Shown: positions 47,168-57,533, counted from the stretch's first letter. The stretch is 63,501 nucleotides of DNA from Clostridia bacterium (GCA_022798335.1 JAAWMH010000014.1:1-63501); one strand, 5' to 3'. Translations and numbers: made by a program. The notes: generated by a model from the letters alone, not told the origin.

Positions 47168-47878
47168 TTACCTAATATCAATATCTCCACTCATAGAAGA
47201 AGCTTTTATTTGAGCTGTGTAGCCTTTGGGCTTACTTTGATAATAATTTCTTGTATCTCCACTCATTGTTCTAGTAGAAACATTTGGTCTTGCAATATTA
47301 TCAAGACTAATTGCAATATCTCCACTCATCGTTTTTGTGTTAAGCATAATGTCTTCCTTTGCACTAATATCAACCCTAATATCACCACTCATGGTAGAAC
47401 TATCTGCTTCTTTAAATCTTGCTTGCATTCTTATGTCTCCCGTTTTCGTTTTAAGCCAAATCTTTTTGCTATACACGCCCGTATTCAAGTTAATATTAGC
47501 AGATTCGGTTTGCACTTCAATAATTTCAAATGCCTTATTAGGAAGCTGAATGTCTAACCTTAATCTGCCATTATATACATTCCCTTTGACCTTTACATTA
47601 ATATTGTAAGACCTACCAATTAGTTCTGCCTGCAATTCAAGTTTTCCATCTACACTTGCTTCTCCTGAAAGATGAACTTCTACCTCTGAAGAAGCAATCG
47701 GTACAATGTTAACATCAATAAATGTTGTATCAATAATTAGTCTATCAACGCCTTTAGCATCTACTTTCCTTTTTTCATCAAACCGTTTCTTTTCTCCTCC
47801 AATTCCAGCATTTACTACTGTTCCATTAATAATAACCAAATTGTCTCCCTGAAATACCTGTCCATCAATAATCATCAT
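47168..47878 (-). CDS. DUF4097-type beta-strand repeat protein
   Basis: The 236-residue protein is almost all beta strand. The C-terminal half repeats a unit ending in TMSGDIRVD, TMSGDIAIS, TMSGDTRNY and SMSGDIDIR, typical of DUF4097 adhesin-like beta-helices. There is no signal peptide, so the site of action is unclear. AGGAGG precedes the ATG. It has a CGG Arg codon at 47783-47785 without a frame break, and its composition is slightly less AT-rich than its neighbours. Confidence 0.75.
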   Translation of the reverse strand: MMIIDGQVFQGDNLVIINGTVVNAGIGGEKKRFDEKRKVDAKGVDRLIIDTTFIDVNIVPIASSEVEVHLSGEASVDGKLELQAELIGRSYNINVKVKGNVYNGRLRLDIQLPNKAFEIIEVQTESANINLNTGVYSKKIWLKTKTGDIRMQARFKEADSSTMSGDIRVDISAKEDIMLNTKTMSGDIAISLDNIARPNVSTRTMSGDTRNYYQSKPKGYTAQIKASSMSGDIDIR

Positions 47879-48024
47879 GTCTTTTTTCCTCCTGTTTGTT
47901 ATTACATTTTTAAATAACTTCTTGCTAAATGACTTGCACTATAGGAATTTTGCTATAAAAACTTTTACTGTTTTTTATTATAGCATATTTCTATCTATTT
48001 AGCAATTTTGTTAGTTAAGATCGA

Positions 48025-48053
48025 TTGACTTTTTCTTCCAATTGTTATATGAT
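48025..48053 (+). promoter_or_regulatory. Promoter of rubrerythrin gene
   Basis: TTGACT, 17 bases, TATGAT, followed by AAGGAGG and the start. Confidence 0.7.
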
Positions 48054-48085
48054 AACTACTAGAATTTATGAAGGAGGATTATTTT

Positions 48086-48619
48086 ATGGAATTAAAAGGT
48101 TCAAAAACAGAAGCAAATTTAAGAGCTGCTTTTTCAGGAGAATCTGAAGCAAGAAACAAATATACTTACTTTGCAAGTGTTGCAAAAAAAGAAGGATATG
48201 AGCAAATAGCTGCTATTTTTTTAGAAACAGCTGAAAATGAAAAAGAACATGCTAAATTACATTTTAAATATTTACAAGGTATTGGAGATACAAAAGCTAA
48301 CTTAGCAGATGCTGCTGCTGGTGAAAATTATGAATGGACAACCATGTATGCTGATTTTGCAAAAGTTGCTGATGAGGAAGGTTTTAAGGATATTGCAGCA
48401 ACTTTTAGAGGTATTGCAGAAGTTGAAAAACACCATGAAGAAAGATATAGAAAATTATTAGATAATTTAGGAAATGGTGAAGTATTTAAAAAAGGTAGTA
48501 TTACAGTTTGGAAATGTAGAAATTGCGGACACATTCATGTTGGGTTAGAAGCTCCAACAATTTGTCCTGTTTGTAAACACCCACAAGCATATTTTGAAGT
48601 AAATTGTGAAAACTACTAA
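48086..48619 (+). CDS. rbr: Rubrerythrin
   Basis: The 177-residue protein has a diiron four-helix domain with [30 protein letters not shown] and the second ExxH in [16 protein letters not shown]-terminal rubredoxin-like FeCys4 domain ([24 protein letters not shown]) follows. It detoxifies hydrogen peroxide in anaerobes. I chose the ATG at 48086 because AAGGAGG lies upstream; an earlier ATG at 48068 precedes the binding site. Confidence 0.95.
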   Translation: MELKGSKTEANLRAAFSGESEARNKYTYFASVAKKEGYEQIAAIFLETAENEKEHAKLHFKYLQGIGDTKANLADAAAGENYEWTTMYADFAKVADEEGFKDIAATFRGIAEVEKHHEERYRKLLDNLGNGEVFKKGSITVWKCRNCGHIHVGLEAPTICPVCKHPQAYFEVNCENY

Positions 48620-48672
48620 AAAACTTTATTATTTAGAGCCTAAAAATGAAAGTAGACCTATATTGAAGTAAA

Positions 48673-48702
48673 AAATGTAAACACATTAAAGTGTTTACAT
48701 TT
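48673..48702. terminator. Bidirectional terminator between rubrerythrin and rimO
   Basis: AAATGTAAACAC pairs with GTGTTTACATTT between convergent genes. Confidence 0.8.
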
Positions 48703-50011
48703 ATTTTTTTATTTTTCCGATTAAATCATAGCTTTTTACTCTATCTATCTTACATAAAACAAACTCTCCTAAAGTTAATTCCTTTGTATTTTCTATGTAA
48801 ATAATGCCATCTATTTCAGGCACATCCATATAACTTCTACCTACATAAAACTTTTTATTTTTAGTTATTCCCTCTACCATTACCTGAAATTCTTTTCCTA
48901 CTTTTTCTTCTAAGTTTTCTTTTGAAATAATTTGCTGCAATTCCATTATCTTATTATATCTTGCTTTTTTAGTAGCTGGATGAATTTGTTCTTTTAAAAA
49001 TGCAGCAGCTGTTCCCTCTTCTTTAGAATAACTAAATGCTCCTAATTTATCAAATTTTGCTTCTTTTAAAAATTCATATAGTTCTTCAAAGTCTTCTTTG
49101 GTTTCTCCGGGAAATCCTACCATAACAGTTGTTCTTAAGATAACTCCTGGAAGCTTTTTTCTTAATTTTTTTATTAAATTTCTAATACTATTACCATTAC
49201 TTTGTCTATTCATTCTTTTTAAAACATTATCTGCAATGTGTTGTATTGGAATATCAAAATAAGAACATATTTTAGGATTTTCTTTTATTACCTCTATTAG
49301 TTCATCTGTTATTGTTTCAGGATATGCATATAAGAAGCGAATCCATTTTATTTTTTCAATTTTGCATAATTCTTTTAGTAAGTTTGCTAGCATTGGCTTT
49401 CCATAAATGTCTATTCCATACTTTGTGGTGTCTTGTGCAGTTACAATAATTTCTTGGTATCCTTCTTTTGCTAGCCAATTTGCTTCTTGCACAATACTTT
49501 CTATGCTCCTACTTTTTAGTGGTCCTCTTATTTTTGGAATAGCACAATAAGTACAACAGTTACTACAGCCATCTGCTATTTTTAAGTAAGCATAATTTTT
49601 TCCTGTTGTAATTGTACGTTCTATTAGTTCATCAAATGGCTTCTCATTTTGTACCTCTTTAACATGTACTAAGTTTTGAATTTGTTCCCATAAAGTATCA
49701 TAAGAACTATATTTAATATATAAGTCTACTTCTGGCAAAGCTTTTTGTAATTCTTCTTTATATCTTTCTACTAAGCATCCCATTGCAATTAGATATTTGC
49801 AATTTTGCTTTTTGTATTCTGCCATTTCTAATATAGTACTAATTGCTTCTTCTTTTGCTGTTTGTATAAATCCACAAGTGTTCACTACAATCATTTCTGC
49901 TTGCTTTGGGTTATTTACTATTTCATAATTATGTTTTTGAAATAAAGCGATAGTTTTTTCTGTATCTACTAAATTTTTATTACAACCTAATGAAATAAAT
50001 CCTACTTTCAT
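48701..50011 (-). CDS. rimO: Ribosomal protein S12 methylthiotransferase RimO
   Basis: The 436-residue enzyme has an N-terminal UPF0004 domain with cluster cysteines (SLGCNKNLVDTE, VNTCGFI, AMGCLVERY), the radical SAM motif CSNCCTYCAIPKIRG and a C-terminal TRAM domain. It methylthiolates Asp of uS12. GFIQTAKEEAI distinguishes RimO from MiaB. The final SYDLIGKIKK contains ATC-GGA, a natural C before GGA in the other codon phase, with no frame break. Confidence 0.94.
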   Translation of the reverse strand: MKVGFISLGCNKNLVDTEKTIALFQKHNYEIVNNPKQAEMIVVNTCGFIQTAKEEAISTILEMAEYKKQNCKYLIAMGCLVERYKEELQKALPEVDLYIKYSSYDTLWEQIQNLVHVKEVQNEKPFDELIERTITTGKNYAYLKIADGCSNCCTYCAIPKIRGPLKSRSIESIVQEANWLAKEGYQEIIVTAQDTTKYGIDIYGKPMLANLLKELCKIEKIKWIRFLYAYPETITDELIEVIKENPKICSYFDIPIQHIADNVLKRMNRQSNGNSIRNLIKKLRKKLPGVILRTTVMVGFPGETKEDFEELYEFLKEAKFDKLGAFSYSKEEGTAAAFLKEQIHPATKKARYNKIMELQQIISKENLEEKVGKEFQVMVEGITKNKKFYVGRSYMDVPEIDGIIYIENTKELTLGEFVLCKIDRVKSYDLIGKIKK

Positions 50012-50065
50012 CTAATCTTCCCTTCTTTTCTATCTTTATAGTATAACATGCTTTTTTATTTTATA

Positions 50066-50108
50066 AAAAGAGAAAAGCAAACCTTTTAAAAGTTTGCCCT
50101 TCTCTTTT
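50066..50108 (-). terminator. Terminator of the CapA-family gene
   Basis: An interrupted 20-bp stem (AGAGAAAAGCAAACCTTTT against AAAAGTTTGCCCTTCTCT) with flanking A/T runs. Confidence 0.7.
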
Positions 50109-50152
50109 GCTTGCTTTACTATTATATCATTTTTTATTTAAAATGTAAACCA

Positions 50153-51409
50153 TTATCTTTTTTCTACTACTTCTTCTAGCAACTTTAATCCTTCTAATAA
50201 TTTGTTATATGTTTGTTTATTTACTATTTTAGTGTTTCCACCCGCATATTCTTTTGCTACACCTTTCATATCAATTAGTTCATATCGATTTTGGGTATTA
50301 GCTCCATTATCTAACACATAAATTGGTGTATAATTAACTTTGCTTAAATTTACTTTTCCTGTTTCTCCATTTTTTCTAAGTTCAATATTTAGCACTAATT
50401 CTACTTTTGAAGTATCATTATTAATAGAAGAAATATAATTTCCTAAAGAATACGCTACAAATACGTTTTCTCCATTACTATTTTGCCTTACTTCCATTGA
50501 CTGAATAGCAGCTGGATGGTTTCCTAAAATAACATTTGCTCCATTTTCTATTAAAAAATTTGCTATTTCTTTTTGCTCTTTACTTGGTTTAGTAGCATAA
50601 GGTTCTCCCCAATGCATTATTACAAAGATATAATCTGCATTTTCTTTTGCATATTCTAATTCCTTTTTAGCTAATTCTTCACTATAAATATTTAAAGCTT
50701 CTAACTCTTCTTTTTTCTTTTTATCTTGTTCTTCTACTCCATACGTATAAGATAAAAACGCAATTTTGGTATTTTTAACCGTTTTTATAAGCACTGTTTC
50801 CTCATCTAGTCTATCTCCTACTACTGAAAACCCTGTACTTTGTAAATATTGCTTTGTTTGGTTTAAGCCTTGTATTCCATAGTCTAAACTATGATTAGTG
50901 CTAATACTTACTAAATTGATTCCTGAATTTTTTACCGCCTCTCCAAATTCTTTTGGACTATTTCTATTTCCATACCCAGAATATTCTTTATTTACAAAAT
51001 TTGTTTCCATGGTTCCTAAAGAAATATCACTTTTTTTCATTAAACTAGTTATTTTTTGAAACATAGCATCAAACGAATAATGATTTTCTTCTTGTTTTGC
51101 ATCTTCTAACATTTCTGTTCCACATAAAATGTCTCCTACTGCTGAAATGCGAATAATTGTATCTGGCTTATTACTATTACTGTCTGCTATGTTTTGTATT
51201 GTCTCTGAAAAAATAGACTCAATTTTTTCATCTAGTTCTTGCCTTTGCTTTGCTAATAGCTGTTTATCTTGGTAATTTCGATAATAAATTGTTCCTAAAC
51301 ACGCCATAATAATAACTGCTAAAATAGCTATTATACTTAAAAACATTTTCAAACTTATGACATCTGTTATTTTCTTAAAAGTTCTTTTTTTTCTTCTACT
51401 TCTTGACAT
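50153..51409 (-). CDS. CapA/PgsA-family membrane-anchored metallophosphatase-like protein
   Basis: The protein, about 418 residues, has a basic N-terminus and one membrane helix (about 22-42). An extracytoplasmic CapA domain follows, with AVGDILCGTEM, GTMETNFVN, STNHSLDYGIQG, VIMHWGEPY and NGANVILGNHPA. The family takes part in poly-gamma-glutamate or wall-polymer work, but many members are uncharacterised and no cap genes lie nearby. I chose the ATG at 51409 after AGGTGA. Confidence 0.82.
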   Translation of the reverse strand: MSRSRRKKRTFKKITDVISLKMFLSIIAILAVIIMACLGTIYYRNYQDKQLLAKQRQELDEKIESIFSETIQNIADSNSNKPDTIIRISAVGDILCGTEMLEDAKQEENHYSFDAMFQKITSLMKKSDISLGTMETNFVNKEYSGYGNRNSPKEFGEAVKNSGINLVSISTNHSLDYGIQGLNQTKQYLQSTGFSVVGDRLDEETVLIKTVKNTKIAFLSYTYGVEEQDKKKKEELEALNIYSEELAKKELEYAKENADYIFVIMHWGEPYATKPSKEQKEIANFLIENGANVILGNHPAAIQSMEVRQNSNGENVFVAYSLGNYISSINNDTSKVELVLNIELRKNGETGKVNLSKVNYTPIYVLDNGANTQNRYELIDMKGVAKEYAGGNTKIVNKQTYNKLLEGLKLLEEVVEKR

Positions 51410-51480
51410 TTGTATCACCTGATATTAATCCTATCATACTTTAAGTTAGAAGTAAACAAAATTTAAAGGTATTTTCCTAT

Positions 51481-51514
51481 AAAAAAACCTACCTTAGGAA
51501 ATTCCTTTGGTAGG
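51481..51514 (-). terminator. Terminator of the dehydrogenase gene at 51525
   Basis: CCTACC...GGTAGG with an extended inner stem, followed by seven T on the minus strand. Confidence 0.8.
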
Positions 51515-51524
51515 CATATTTTTA

Positions 51525-52601
51525 TTATTTTACATATTCATTTAGTGGTTTTACTCTATACTCTAACTCTCCTAATTTTTCTGTTGTTACATACCCTGGC
51601 TTGCTATTTATAACATCTGGTATACGATTTACAACACTTGCACATGTTAGTTCTACTGTTGCAGGTCTTGCTACTACAATAGTGGTATCTGGCTCTCCAT
51701 AAATGGTCCATTCATTTTTGTCGTAATCTTCTTTTGAATATACTTTTCCTATACATTCACTTTCAATTGTAATTCCTTCTTTTGTTGTTGTAGTTACTAC
51801 TGCACTCATTCCTGTACTATCTCCTGCTTTTACTGTCATTCCTAATGTTTGTGAATAAATATCTTCGCTGTAAGTTTGTGGTACTGTTTTTTGTGTTTGG
51901 TTTTCTACTGTTAAGCCTAATTTCGAACATAACCAACCATTTACATTCCACATATACGATGGTAAATATTCTCCACTTTCAATTACCTTTTTTCTTTCTT
52001 CATCTGATATTTTATCTGCTGATGCTATTTGTTTATCAAATTCTTCTAATGTTAGCCCTGAACCATGTGCCTCTGCTAATGCTATTCCATAGTCTTCTAC
52101 ATTATAGCTAGAACTTCCTTTAATTTTAGTAATTTTTTGAGTAGAACCTGCAATAGAACTAATAAGTTGTCCCCAATAAATATCTTGGTAACCGCTTCCT
52201 GTAATGGTGCATCCTGTTTGTTTTGCCATTTCATCTAAAGCTTTGGTAATTTTTGGATTTGAATTTTGTGGATAAAATGCCTCTTCACAAGTAGTAATTG
52301 CATTTATTCCTAGTTTTGCACAAAGCATTAAGCTATCTTGTACATCTGCAATTAAGCTCATAGTCGTTACAATAGCAATATCTGGCTTTACTTCTTTTAA
52401 CATTGCTTCTGCATTTTCTAAACTAGTTACCATTACTCCTTTATTTTCTATTTTCATTATTTCTCCAATATCTTTTCCAATAACATTTGGGTTAACGTCA
52501 ATTGCACCTACTATTTCTCCGCCTTTTTCATATACATATCTCATGGTATATACCGCCATTTTTCCAGTACCAAATTGTACCACCTTTACTTTTCTATCCA
52601 T
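51525..52601 (-). CDS. 2,4-diaminopentanoate dehydrogenase-like NAD(P) enzyme
   Basis: The 358-residue protein has a DapB-like Rossmann start (VVQFGTGKMAVYTMRYVYEK), AIDVNPNVIGKDIGEIM and the substrate half GSGYQDIYWGQLISSIAGS. This fits the DapB-related group that includes Ord, an enzyme of clostridial ornithine fermentation. It is not a true DapB, being longer and lacking the DapB signature. The other ornithine genes are not in the window, so the substrate is uncertain. I chose the ATG at 52601 after AAAGGAGG. Confidence 0.65.
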   Translation of the reverse strand: MDRKVKVVQFGTGKMAVYTMRYVYEKGGEIVGAIDVNPNVIGKDIGEIMKIENKGVMVTSLENAEAMLKEVKPDIAIVTTMSLIADVQDSLMLCAKLGINAITTCEEAFYPQNSNPKITKALDEMAKQTGCTITGSGYQDIYWGQLISSIAGSTQKITKIKGSSSYNVEDYGIALAEAHGSGLTLEEFDKQIASADKISDEERKKVIESGEYLPSYMWNVNGWLCSKLGLTVENQTQKTVPQTYSEDIYSQTLGMTVKAGDSTGMSAVVTTTTKEGITIESECIGKVYSKEDYDKNEWTIYGEPDTTIVVARPATVELTCASVVNRIPDVINSKPGYVTTEKLGELEYRVKPLNEYVK

Positions 52602-52852
52602 TTTTCCTCCTTTTGCTATTTTACAATAGCATGTAAATTTAATCTTTCGATTATATGAGTTCATTATATACTAAATTTTATTTTTTATACAGTAGCTTTT
52701 TAAATTATTTTAAAATCTTTACTATAATCTGTCTCGTTTGATTTTTATATAGATTTATTCCTGTATTCACTAATTAGTGGAGGAATTTTCCTCTTCTTTT
52801 TGGTTGGTCTTATATATGTAAACAACAATAAAAGAAATTGGAGGACATTATT

Positions 52853-53200
52853 ATGTGGAAAAAACTTTTAACTTGGATTCTTACTTTTGCAATCAGCATC
52901 GTCATCTCTGCTATTTTCAATTTGTCCAACCAAGGAGTGGTTTTCTTAGTTTTGTACCTTTTGGAATATGCTGCTGCATTCTTCTTTGTTATTGGCTCTC
53001 TTTTTTCTCCAGACTTTCCTGCCTACCCCTTGGCTGTGGTCATTTCGTTCTTGTTAGTAGCAGTAGGCGCAGGCGTAGGGCTTATTGTAGCATGGATCAT
53101 TTCACTGTTTGGTGTAAACTTCTATGTTGCCTATGAAATTTCTACCTTTGTTCTGTGCTTCATTCCTGCTAAAGTAACAGCACACTTTGAACGTTCTTAA
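52853..53200 (+). CDS. Hypothetical 115-aa integral membrane protein
   Basis: The protein has about four hydrophobic helices (LLTWILTFAISIVISAI, VVFLVLYLLEYAAAFFFVIG, LAVVISFLLVAVGAGVGLIV, YEISTFVLCFIPA). I do not recognise it. TTGGAGG precedes the ATG at 52853. The codons (TTC, GCC, GTC, ATC) are GC-richer than neighbouring genes. A very strong terminator follows. It resembles the other GC-richer single-gene units of the window. Confidence 0.6.
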   Translation: MWKKLLTWILTFAISIVISAIFNLSNQGVVFLVLYLLEYAAAFFFVIGSLFSPDFPAYPLAVVISFLLVAVGAGVGLIVAWIISLFGVNFYVAYEISTFVLCFIPAKVTAHFERS

Positions 53201-53205
53201 CCAAA

Positions 53206-53250
53206 ACCCCGAAAAGACCGCTTGCAATAAGCGGTCTTTTCGGGGTCTTT
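53206..53250. terminator. Very strong terminator
   Basis: ACCCCGAAAAGACCGCTT pairs over 18 bp with AAGCGGTCTTTTCGGGGT, followed by CTTT. It lies between the convergent membrane protein and DnaJ-domain genes. Confidence 0.85.
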
Positions 53251-53908
53251 ACTTAAAAATAGAAGCAATAGCATTCCAAATGCCAACTAATATGCTCCCT
53301 ATAACATCTATAATTGTTTTTATAACTTTATTAGATTCATAAAAATCTACTAACATTTGATGAGTAGGCGGAAAATACCACACTATTGCTCCTATTGCCA
53401 TTATTACTACTATGGTAATTAACAAATTTCTATAATTTTTCCATGTCCATTTATATTTTATTTTATACCCTAGCCTTCTTAAATAATCTTCATACGCTTC
53501 TTGATATTTTTGCTCATATTGTGCTTGCATTTCTTTTTGTTTCTTTTTTAGTATATCTTTTTCTAATTTTATTTCTTGTTTTGCATTATGAGCAGTTTTT
53601 GGCTCTTGATAAGTTTTATTTACTGTATTTGTTTTTGAATATGTATTTTGATATTGACTTTTAATTCTTTGTTCTTCTTGATTTTGTCTTTCTATTTTTA
53701 GTTTTTCGTCATATTGTTTTCTTTTAAATTCATCACTTAAAACACTATATGCTTCGTTAATTTGCTTCATTACTTGTTCTGCTTTTTGTTTTTGCCCTTC
53801 TGGCTGTAAATCTGGATGATTTTTTTTAGCAAGCACTTTATAGGCTTTTTCTATAACTTCATTAGATGCACTTTCACTTACTTCTAATATTTCATATAAT
53901 GTTTTCAT
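53249..53908 (-). CDS. Membrane-anchored J-domain protein
   Basis: The 219-residue protein has an N-terminal J domain (residues 1-70) with NHPDLQPEG, the HPD motif that stimulates DnaK. A long Gln/Lys coiled coil (about 75-150) and two hydrophobic segments ([20 protein letters not shown] and the last 25 residues) follow. It lacks the G/F and zinc regions of DnaJ, so it is a specialised cochaperone, possibly acting at the membrane. I chose the ATG at 53908 after GGGGGA. Confidence 0.8.
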   Translation of the reverse strand: MKTLYEILEVSESASNEVIEKAYKVLAKKNHPDLQPEGQKQKAEQVMKQINEAYSVLSDEFKRKQYDEKLKIERQNQEEQRIKSQYQNTYSKTNTVNKTYQEPKTAHNAKQEIKLEKDILKKKQKEMQAQYEQKYQEAYEDYLRRLGYKIKYKWTWKNYRNLLITIVVIMAIGAIVWYFPPTHQMLVDFYESNKVIKTIIDVIGSILVGIWNAIASIFK

Positions 53909-54098
53909 TTTTTCCCCCATTTAATTTTTCTTCCTTTTTTAGTATATCATTTAAATTTAGAAAAAACAATGAAATCTTTTTCTAAAGCTAGTATTTCAAA
54001 AATGTTTATGATATAATGCAAGTTAAAATAGACAGTAATGTTTATTTTATTTCGTTGTAAACTATTAAAAAATATGTTATATTTAGGGGTTGAATACT

Positions 54099-54629
54099 TT
54101 GAAACTAACACAAGATGGAGAAATTTTAGCAGAAAATAAAGTTTTAATTTTATATATTTTAAATAAATTAACAGAACCTATTACAAATGACAATTTATTA
54201 AGACTTATTTTATCTGTAATGGACATGAACTACTTTTACTTTCAGCAATTTTTATTAGACTTATTAGAAAAAAAATATATTGTTTGTTTTGAAAAAGAAC
54301 ATAAACAAGTTTATCAAATTACAGATAGTGGTAAAAATACATTAGATTTAACAGATGATATTTTACCTGGCATTATTAAATTAAAAGTAGATACCTCTTT
54401 TGAAAGTGAACTAAAAGAAAGTGAGGAAGCAGACTCTATTACTGCTGAATATACCCCTAGAGATGAAAATAACTACACAGTAACTTGCAAAATTAATGAA
54501 AAAAACAACTGTATTTTTGAAGTAAGTGTTTTTGCTGGTTCTCGTGAAGAAGCTAAAAAAATTGTAGATAATTGGAAGGAAAATGCTTATCGTATTTACC
54601 CTGAAATTCTAAGTTCATTAAATAATTAG
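54099..54629 (+). CDS. DUF4364-family winged-helix-like protein
   Basis: The 176-residue protein has an N-terminal winged-helix-like region (ILAENKVLILYILNKLTEPITNDNL, read in halves; QVYQITDSGKNTLD) and a C-terminal beta region (VTCKINEKNNCIFEVSVFAGS). It matches the clostridial family of unknown function DUF4364. I prefer the TTG at 54099 because GGGGTTGA lies just upstream. Confidence 0.75.
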   Translation: MKLTQDGEILAENKVLILYILNKLTEPITNDNLLRLILSVMDMNYFYFQQFLLDLLEKKYIVCFEKEHKQVYQITDSGKNTLDLTDDILPGIIKLKVDTSFESELKESEEADSITAEYTPRDENNYTVTCKINEKNNCIFEVSVFAGSREEAKKIVDNWKENAYRIYPEILSSLNN

Positions 54630-54773
54630 TTATCTTTAGTCATTTTTATATCAATAAGCTTGAAAAAATCAGTTACATATGGTAACATAATTGTGCAAAG
54701 TTTTTATTATCCTATTTTGCAGTATAGTATAAGTCATTTGTTATAAAATTAATATTTTAGGGGGAAAAATCAA

Positions 54774-55043
54774 ATGAAACTTGGAGAAATGATACGGATT
54801 TTTCGTATAGCAAATGGTTATACCATGAAACAACTTGCAGAAAGTAGTTGTCTATCTACAGTTTATATTTCTGAACTAGAAACTATGCGCAAAAAAAATC
54901 CATCTTCTGATACTATAGAAAAACTAGCAAGTGCTTTCAATATTTCTACTGAACAACTCTTTGAAGTAGCTAAATTATCTGAAGAAGGGAAATGGAATTT
55001 TCAAAAAACTTTATTAGAAGTATTAAAAATATACGTGAGGTGA
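54774..55043 (+). CDS. XRE-family helix-turn-helix regulator
   Basis: The 89-residue protein is built around one lambda-repressor-like HTH (LGEMIRIFRIANGYTMKQLAE, STVYISELETMRKKNPS, LASAFNISTEQLFE). GGGGG precedes the ATG. It has an in-frame CGG (54795-54797) at the usual Arg of the first helix; a +1 step there would lead to a stop within a few codons, so it must be read as Arg. The target is unknown. Confidence 0.85.
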   Translation: MKLGEMIRIFRIANGYTMKQLAESSCLSTVYISELETMRKKNPSSDTIEKLASAFNISTEQLFEVAKLSEEGKWNFQKTLLEVLKIYVR

Positions 55044-55062
55044 ATACCCCACGTATATTTTT
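55025..55062. terminator. Bidirectional terminator between the XRE gene and proS
   Basis: AAAAATATACGTG pairs with CACGTATATTTTT; it overlaps the last codons of the regulator gene. Confidence 0.75.
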
Positions 55063-55068
55063 GTAAAT

Positions 55069-56508
55069 TTAATATTGTCTACCCCATACCACCATTTTAT
55101 CTGCTTTTTTACCACAGCATACACAAGTGTCTGAAATATGTTCTTGCTCAAATGGTATACATCTTGATTTTGCTCCTGTAAGTTCTTTTATTTTATCTTC
55201 GCAAGCTTCATCTCCACACCACATCGCTTTTATAAATCCTTGTTTTTCTTCTATATTCTTTTTAAATTCATCTAAATTTGTAGCTATAGTTGTTCTTTCT
55301 TTTAGTCTATTTTTGCATTCGTTAAACATATTTATTTGAATATCTTCTAATAATAATCCTAATTCTTGTGATAAGTTTTCTAGCTTTATTTCTTGTTTTT
55401 CTAAAGTATCTCTTCTAACAGCTATGCAAACTCCATTTTCTATATCTCTTGGTCCCATTTCAATACGTACAGGTACGCCTCTCATTTCCCAATCATTAAA
55501 TTTATATCCTGTTGAATAGTTTTCTCTTAAATCTAATTTTACTCTATAATTTTGAGCTAAAGTTTGATATAGTTCTTGTGCTTTTTCAGCTACACCTTCT
55601 TTATGTGCTGCAATTGGTACTATAACTACTTGAATAGGTGCTACTTTTGGTGGTAACTTTAAACCTCTGTTGTCTCCATGTGCCATAATAACACCACCAA
55701 TTAGCCTTGTACTAACTCCCCATGAAGTTTGGTAAGCATACTCTTCTTTTCCTTCTTTATTTTGGAATTTTACTTCAAATGGTTTTGTAAAATTTTGCCC
55801 AAAATAATGTGATGTTCCTGACTGAAGTGCTCTTCCATCATGCATCATAGTTTCTACTGTATAGGTATTATCTGCACCTGCAAATTTTTCGCTTGGTGTT
55901 TTTTCTCCTTTTACTACTGGAATTGCTAATAAGTCTTCTATTACTTGCTCATAAATATTTAGCATTTGAATTGTTCTTTGCTTTGCTTCTTGCTCTGTGC
56001 TATGAATAGTATGCCCCTCTTGCCATAAAAATTCTCTAGAACGTAAAAATGGTCTTGTTTCTTTTTCCCAGCGGAGTACACTGCACCATTGATTATAAAC
56101 AAAAGGTAAATCTCTCCATGAGCTTAACCACTTAGAATATAAATTAGAAAACATTGTTTCAGAAGTTGGACGAATACATAGCTTTTCTTCTAGTTCTTCT
56201 CCTCCTCCTTGTGTTACCCATGCTACTTCTGGTGCAAATCCTTCTACATGATCTTTTTCTTTTTGAAGTAAACTCTCTGGTATTAAAAGTGGTAAATATA
56301 CATTTTCTACTCCTGATTTTTTGAATAAATCATCTGTATATTTTTGTATATTTTCCCATATAGCATATCCATATGGCTTAATTGCTACGCAACCTTTAGT
56401 ATCTGTATAATCTGCTAAATCTGCCTTTATTACAATGTCTGTATACCATTTTGCAAAATCTTCTTCTATATTGGTAATTTCTTTTACAAATTCTTTTTTA
56501 TCACTCAT
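55069..56508 (-). CDS. proS: Prolyl-tRNA synthetase, type 3 (archaeal/eukaryote-like)
   Basis: The 479-residue class II synthetase of the short form lacks the bacterial editing insertion. It shows [15 protein letters not shown], motif 2 ([22 protein letters not shown]), motif 3-like [16 protein letters not shown], an anticodon-binding domain, and the C-terminal zinc-like domain with CGDEAC and CVCCGKKA. Many Clostridia use this type. It starts 20 bases after scpB, so the two are co-transcribed. Confidence 0.95.
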   Translation of the reverse strand: MSDKKEFVKEITNIEEDFAKWYTDIVIKADLADYTDTKGCVAIKPYGYAIWENIQKYTDDLFKKSGVENVYLPLLIPESLLQKEKDHVEGFAPEVAWVTQGGGEELEEKLCIRPTSETMFSNLYSKWLSSWRDLPFVYNQWCSVLRWEKETRPFLRSREFLWQEGHTIHSTEQEAKQRTIQMLNIYEQVIEDLLAIPVVKGEKTPSEKFAGADNTYTVETMMHDGRALQSGTSHYFGQNFTKPFEVKFQNKEGKEEYAYQTSWGVSTRLIGGVIMAHGDNRGLKLPPKVAPIQVVIVPIAAHKEGVAEKAQELYQTLAQNYRVKLDLRENYSTGYKFNDWEMRGVPVRIEMGPRDIENGVCIAVRRDTLEKQEIKLENLSQELGLLLEDIQINMFNECKNRLKERTTIATNLDEFKKNIEEKQGFIKAMWCGDEACEDKIKELTGAKSRCIPFEQEHISDTCVCCGKKADKMVVWGRQY

Positions 56509-56528
56509 TTTTCTATATAGATGCTTTT

Positions 56529-57188
56529 TTAAACATCTTCTCCTTTCTCTTCTTTATTATTTTGTACTTCTAGCCCTTCATTTTCCCTCTCGGGCGCTAA
56601 AGCCTCAAGCTCTTCTTCATCTACTGGCTTTTCTTCTATAATATCATCAATTACAATTTGCTGATTTTGGTCTAGCTTATATCTTGGTAAATCAGGAAGT
56701 TCTTCTAAATTTCCTATTCCAAAAATTCTTAAGAATTCAGAGGTAACTCCGTAGGTTCCTGGTTTTCCTGGTGCATCTAATTTTCCTGTTTCTTGTATTA
56801 AATTATAGTCTAATAATTTATAAATTGTTCCATCTGAATTTACACCACGTATTTGTTCAATTTCAGCCCTTGTAACACGTGGATTGTAGGCAATAATTGC
56901 TAATGTTTCTAATGCTGCTTGTGATAAATTTGGTTTACTTCTTTTATCTATAATAGGATATAAATATTCATAATATTCTTGTTTTGTGCATAATTGATAG
57001 GCTTCTCCTATATTTACAATTTGAAGCCCTCTATTTTGTTCTTGATATTCTGCTTTCATACTTTCTACAATTGGAATAATTTCGCTTGAACTTAATTCTA
57101 ATGCAGACATAAGTTCATTCATTTTTACTTCTCTTCCTGCTGCAAATAGAATTGCTTCAATTACTCCTTTTATTTTATTTATTTCCAT
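56529..57188 (-). CDS. scpB: Segregation and condensation protein ScpB
   Basis: The 219-residue protein has two winged-helix domains ([46 protein letters not shown] in halves). The conserved [13 protein letters not shown] follows, then an acidic tail. With ScpA and SMC it compacts and separates chromosomes. scpA is not adjacent. The natural TAC-GGA in TYGVTSEF shows a C before GGA in the other phase with no break. Confidence 0.93.
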   Translation of the reverse strand: MEINKIKGVIEAILFAAGREVKMNELMSALELSSSEIIPIVESMKAEYQEQNRGLQIVNIGEAYQLCTKQEYYEYLYPIIDKRSKPNLSQAALETLAIIAYNPRVTRAEIEQIRGVNSDGTIYKLLDYNLIQETGKLDAPGKPGTYGVTSEFLRIFGIGNLEELPDLPRYKLDQNQQIVIDDIIEEKPVDEEELEALAPERENEGLEVQNNKEEKGEDV

Positions 57189-57249
57189 TGTTTTTCCTTC
57201 CCTTTTTCTTCTCTATTATCCCATGTATTAGCTACTCTGTCAAGAAATG

Positions 57250-57278
57250 TTGACATTGTTTTTTCATTATGGTAAGAT
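57250..57278 (+). promoter_or_regulatory. Promoter of the gene at 57318
   Basis: TTGACA, 17 bases, TAAGAT. Confidence 0.65.
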
Positions 57279-57317
57279 GACTTTAGATTTTAAAGAGACT
57301 AAAAAGGAGTAGTTGTT

Positions 57318-57533
57318 ATGGAAAAAGATGAAAACCTAACTGTTAATGAGCAGCAAGAGCCAAAAAAAATAGAAGTAATTACAGGTGATGGAGAATTAGA
57401 TATTTCTCCTGTTTATGAACACTTAGAAGTTGAAAAGCCAAAACCTAAAGAAAACAGAACTATTTTCGTTCCAGAAGTAAAAGAAACTCCTCGTAAAAAT
57501 GAGGAGTCTGAAGAAGAAAATAAAGAAGCTTAA
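57318..57533 (+). CDS. Small acidic hypothetical protein
   Basis: This 71-residue, Glu/Lys/Pro-rich, probably disordered protein (VEKPKPKENRTIFVPEVKE) has no known family. It has a promoter and an AAGGAG site. Its stop is one base from the convergent SSB-like gene. Confidence 0.6.
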   Translation: MEKDENLTVNEQQEPKKIEVITGDGELDISPVYEHLEVEKPKPKENRTIFVPEVKETPRKNEESEEENKEA

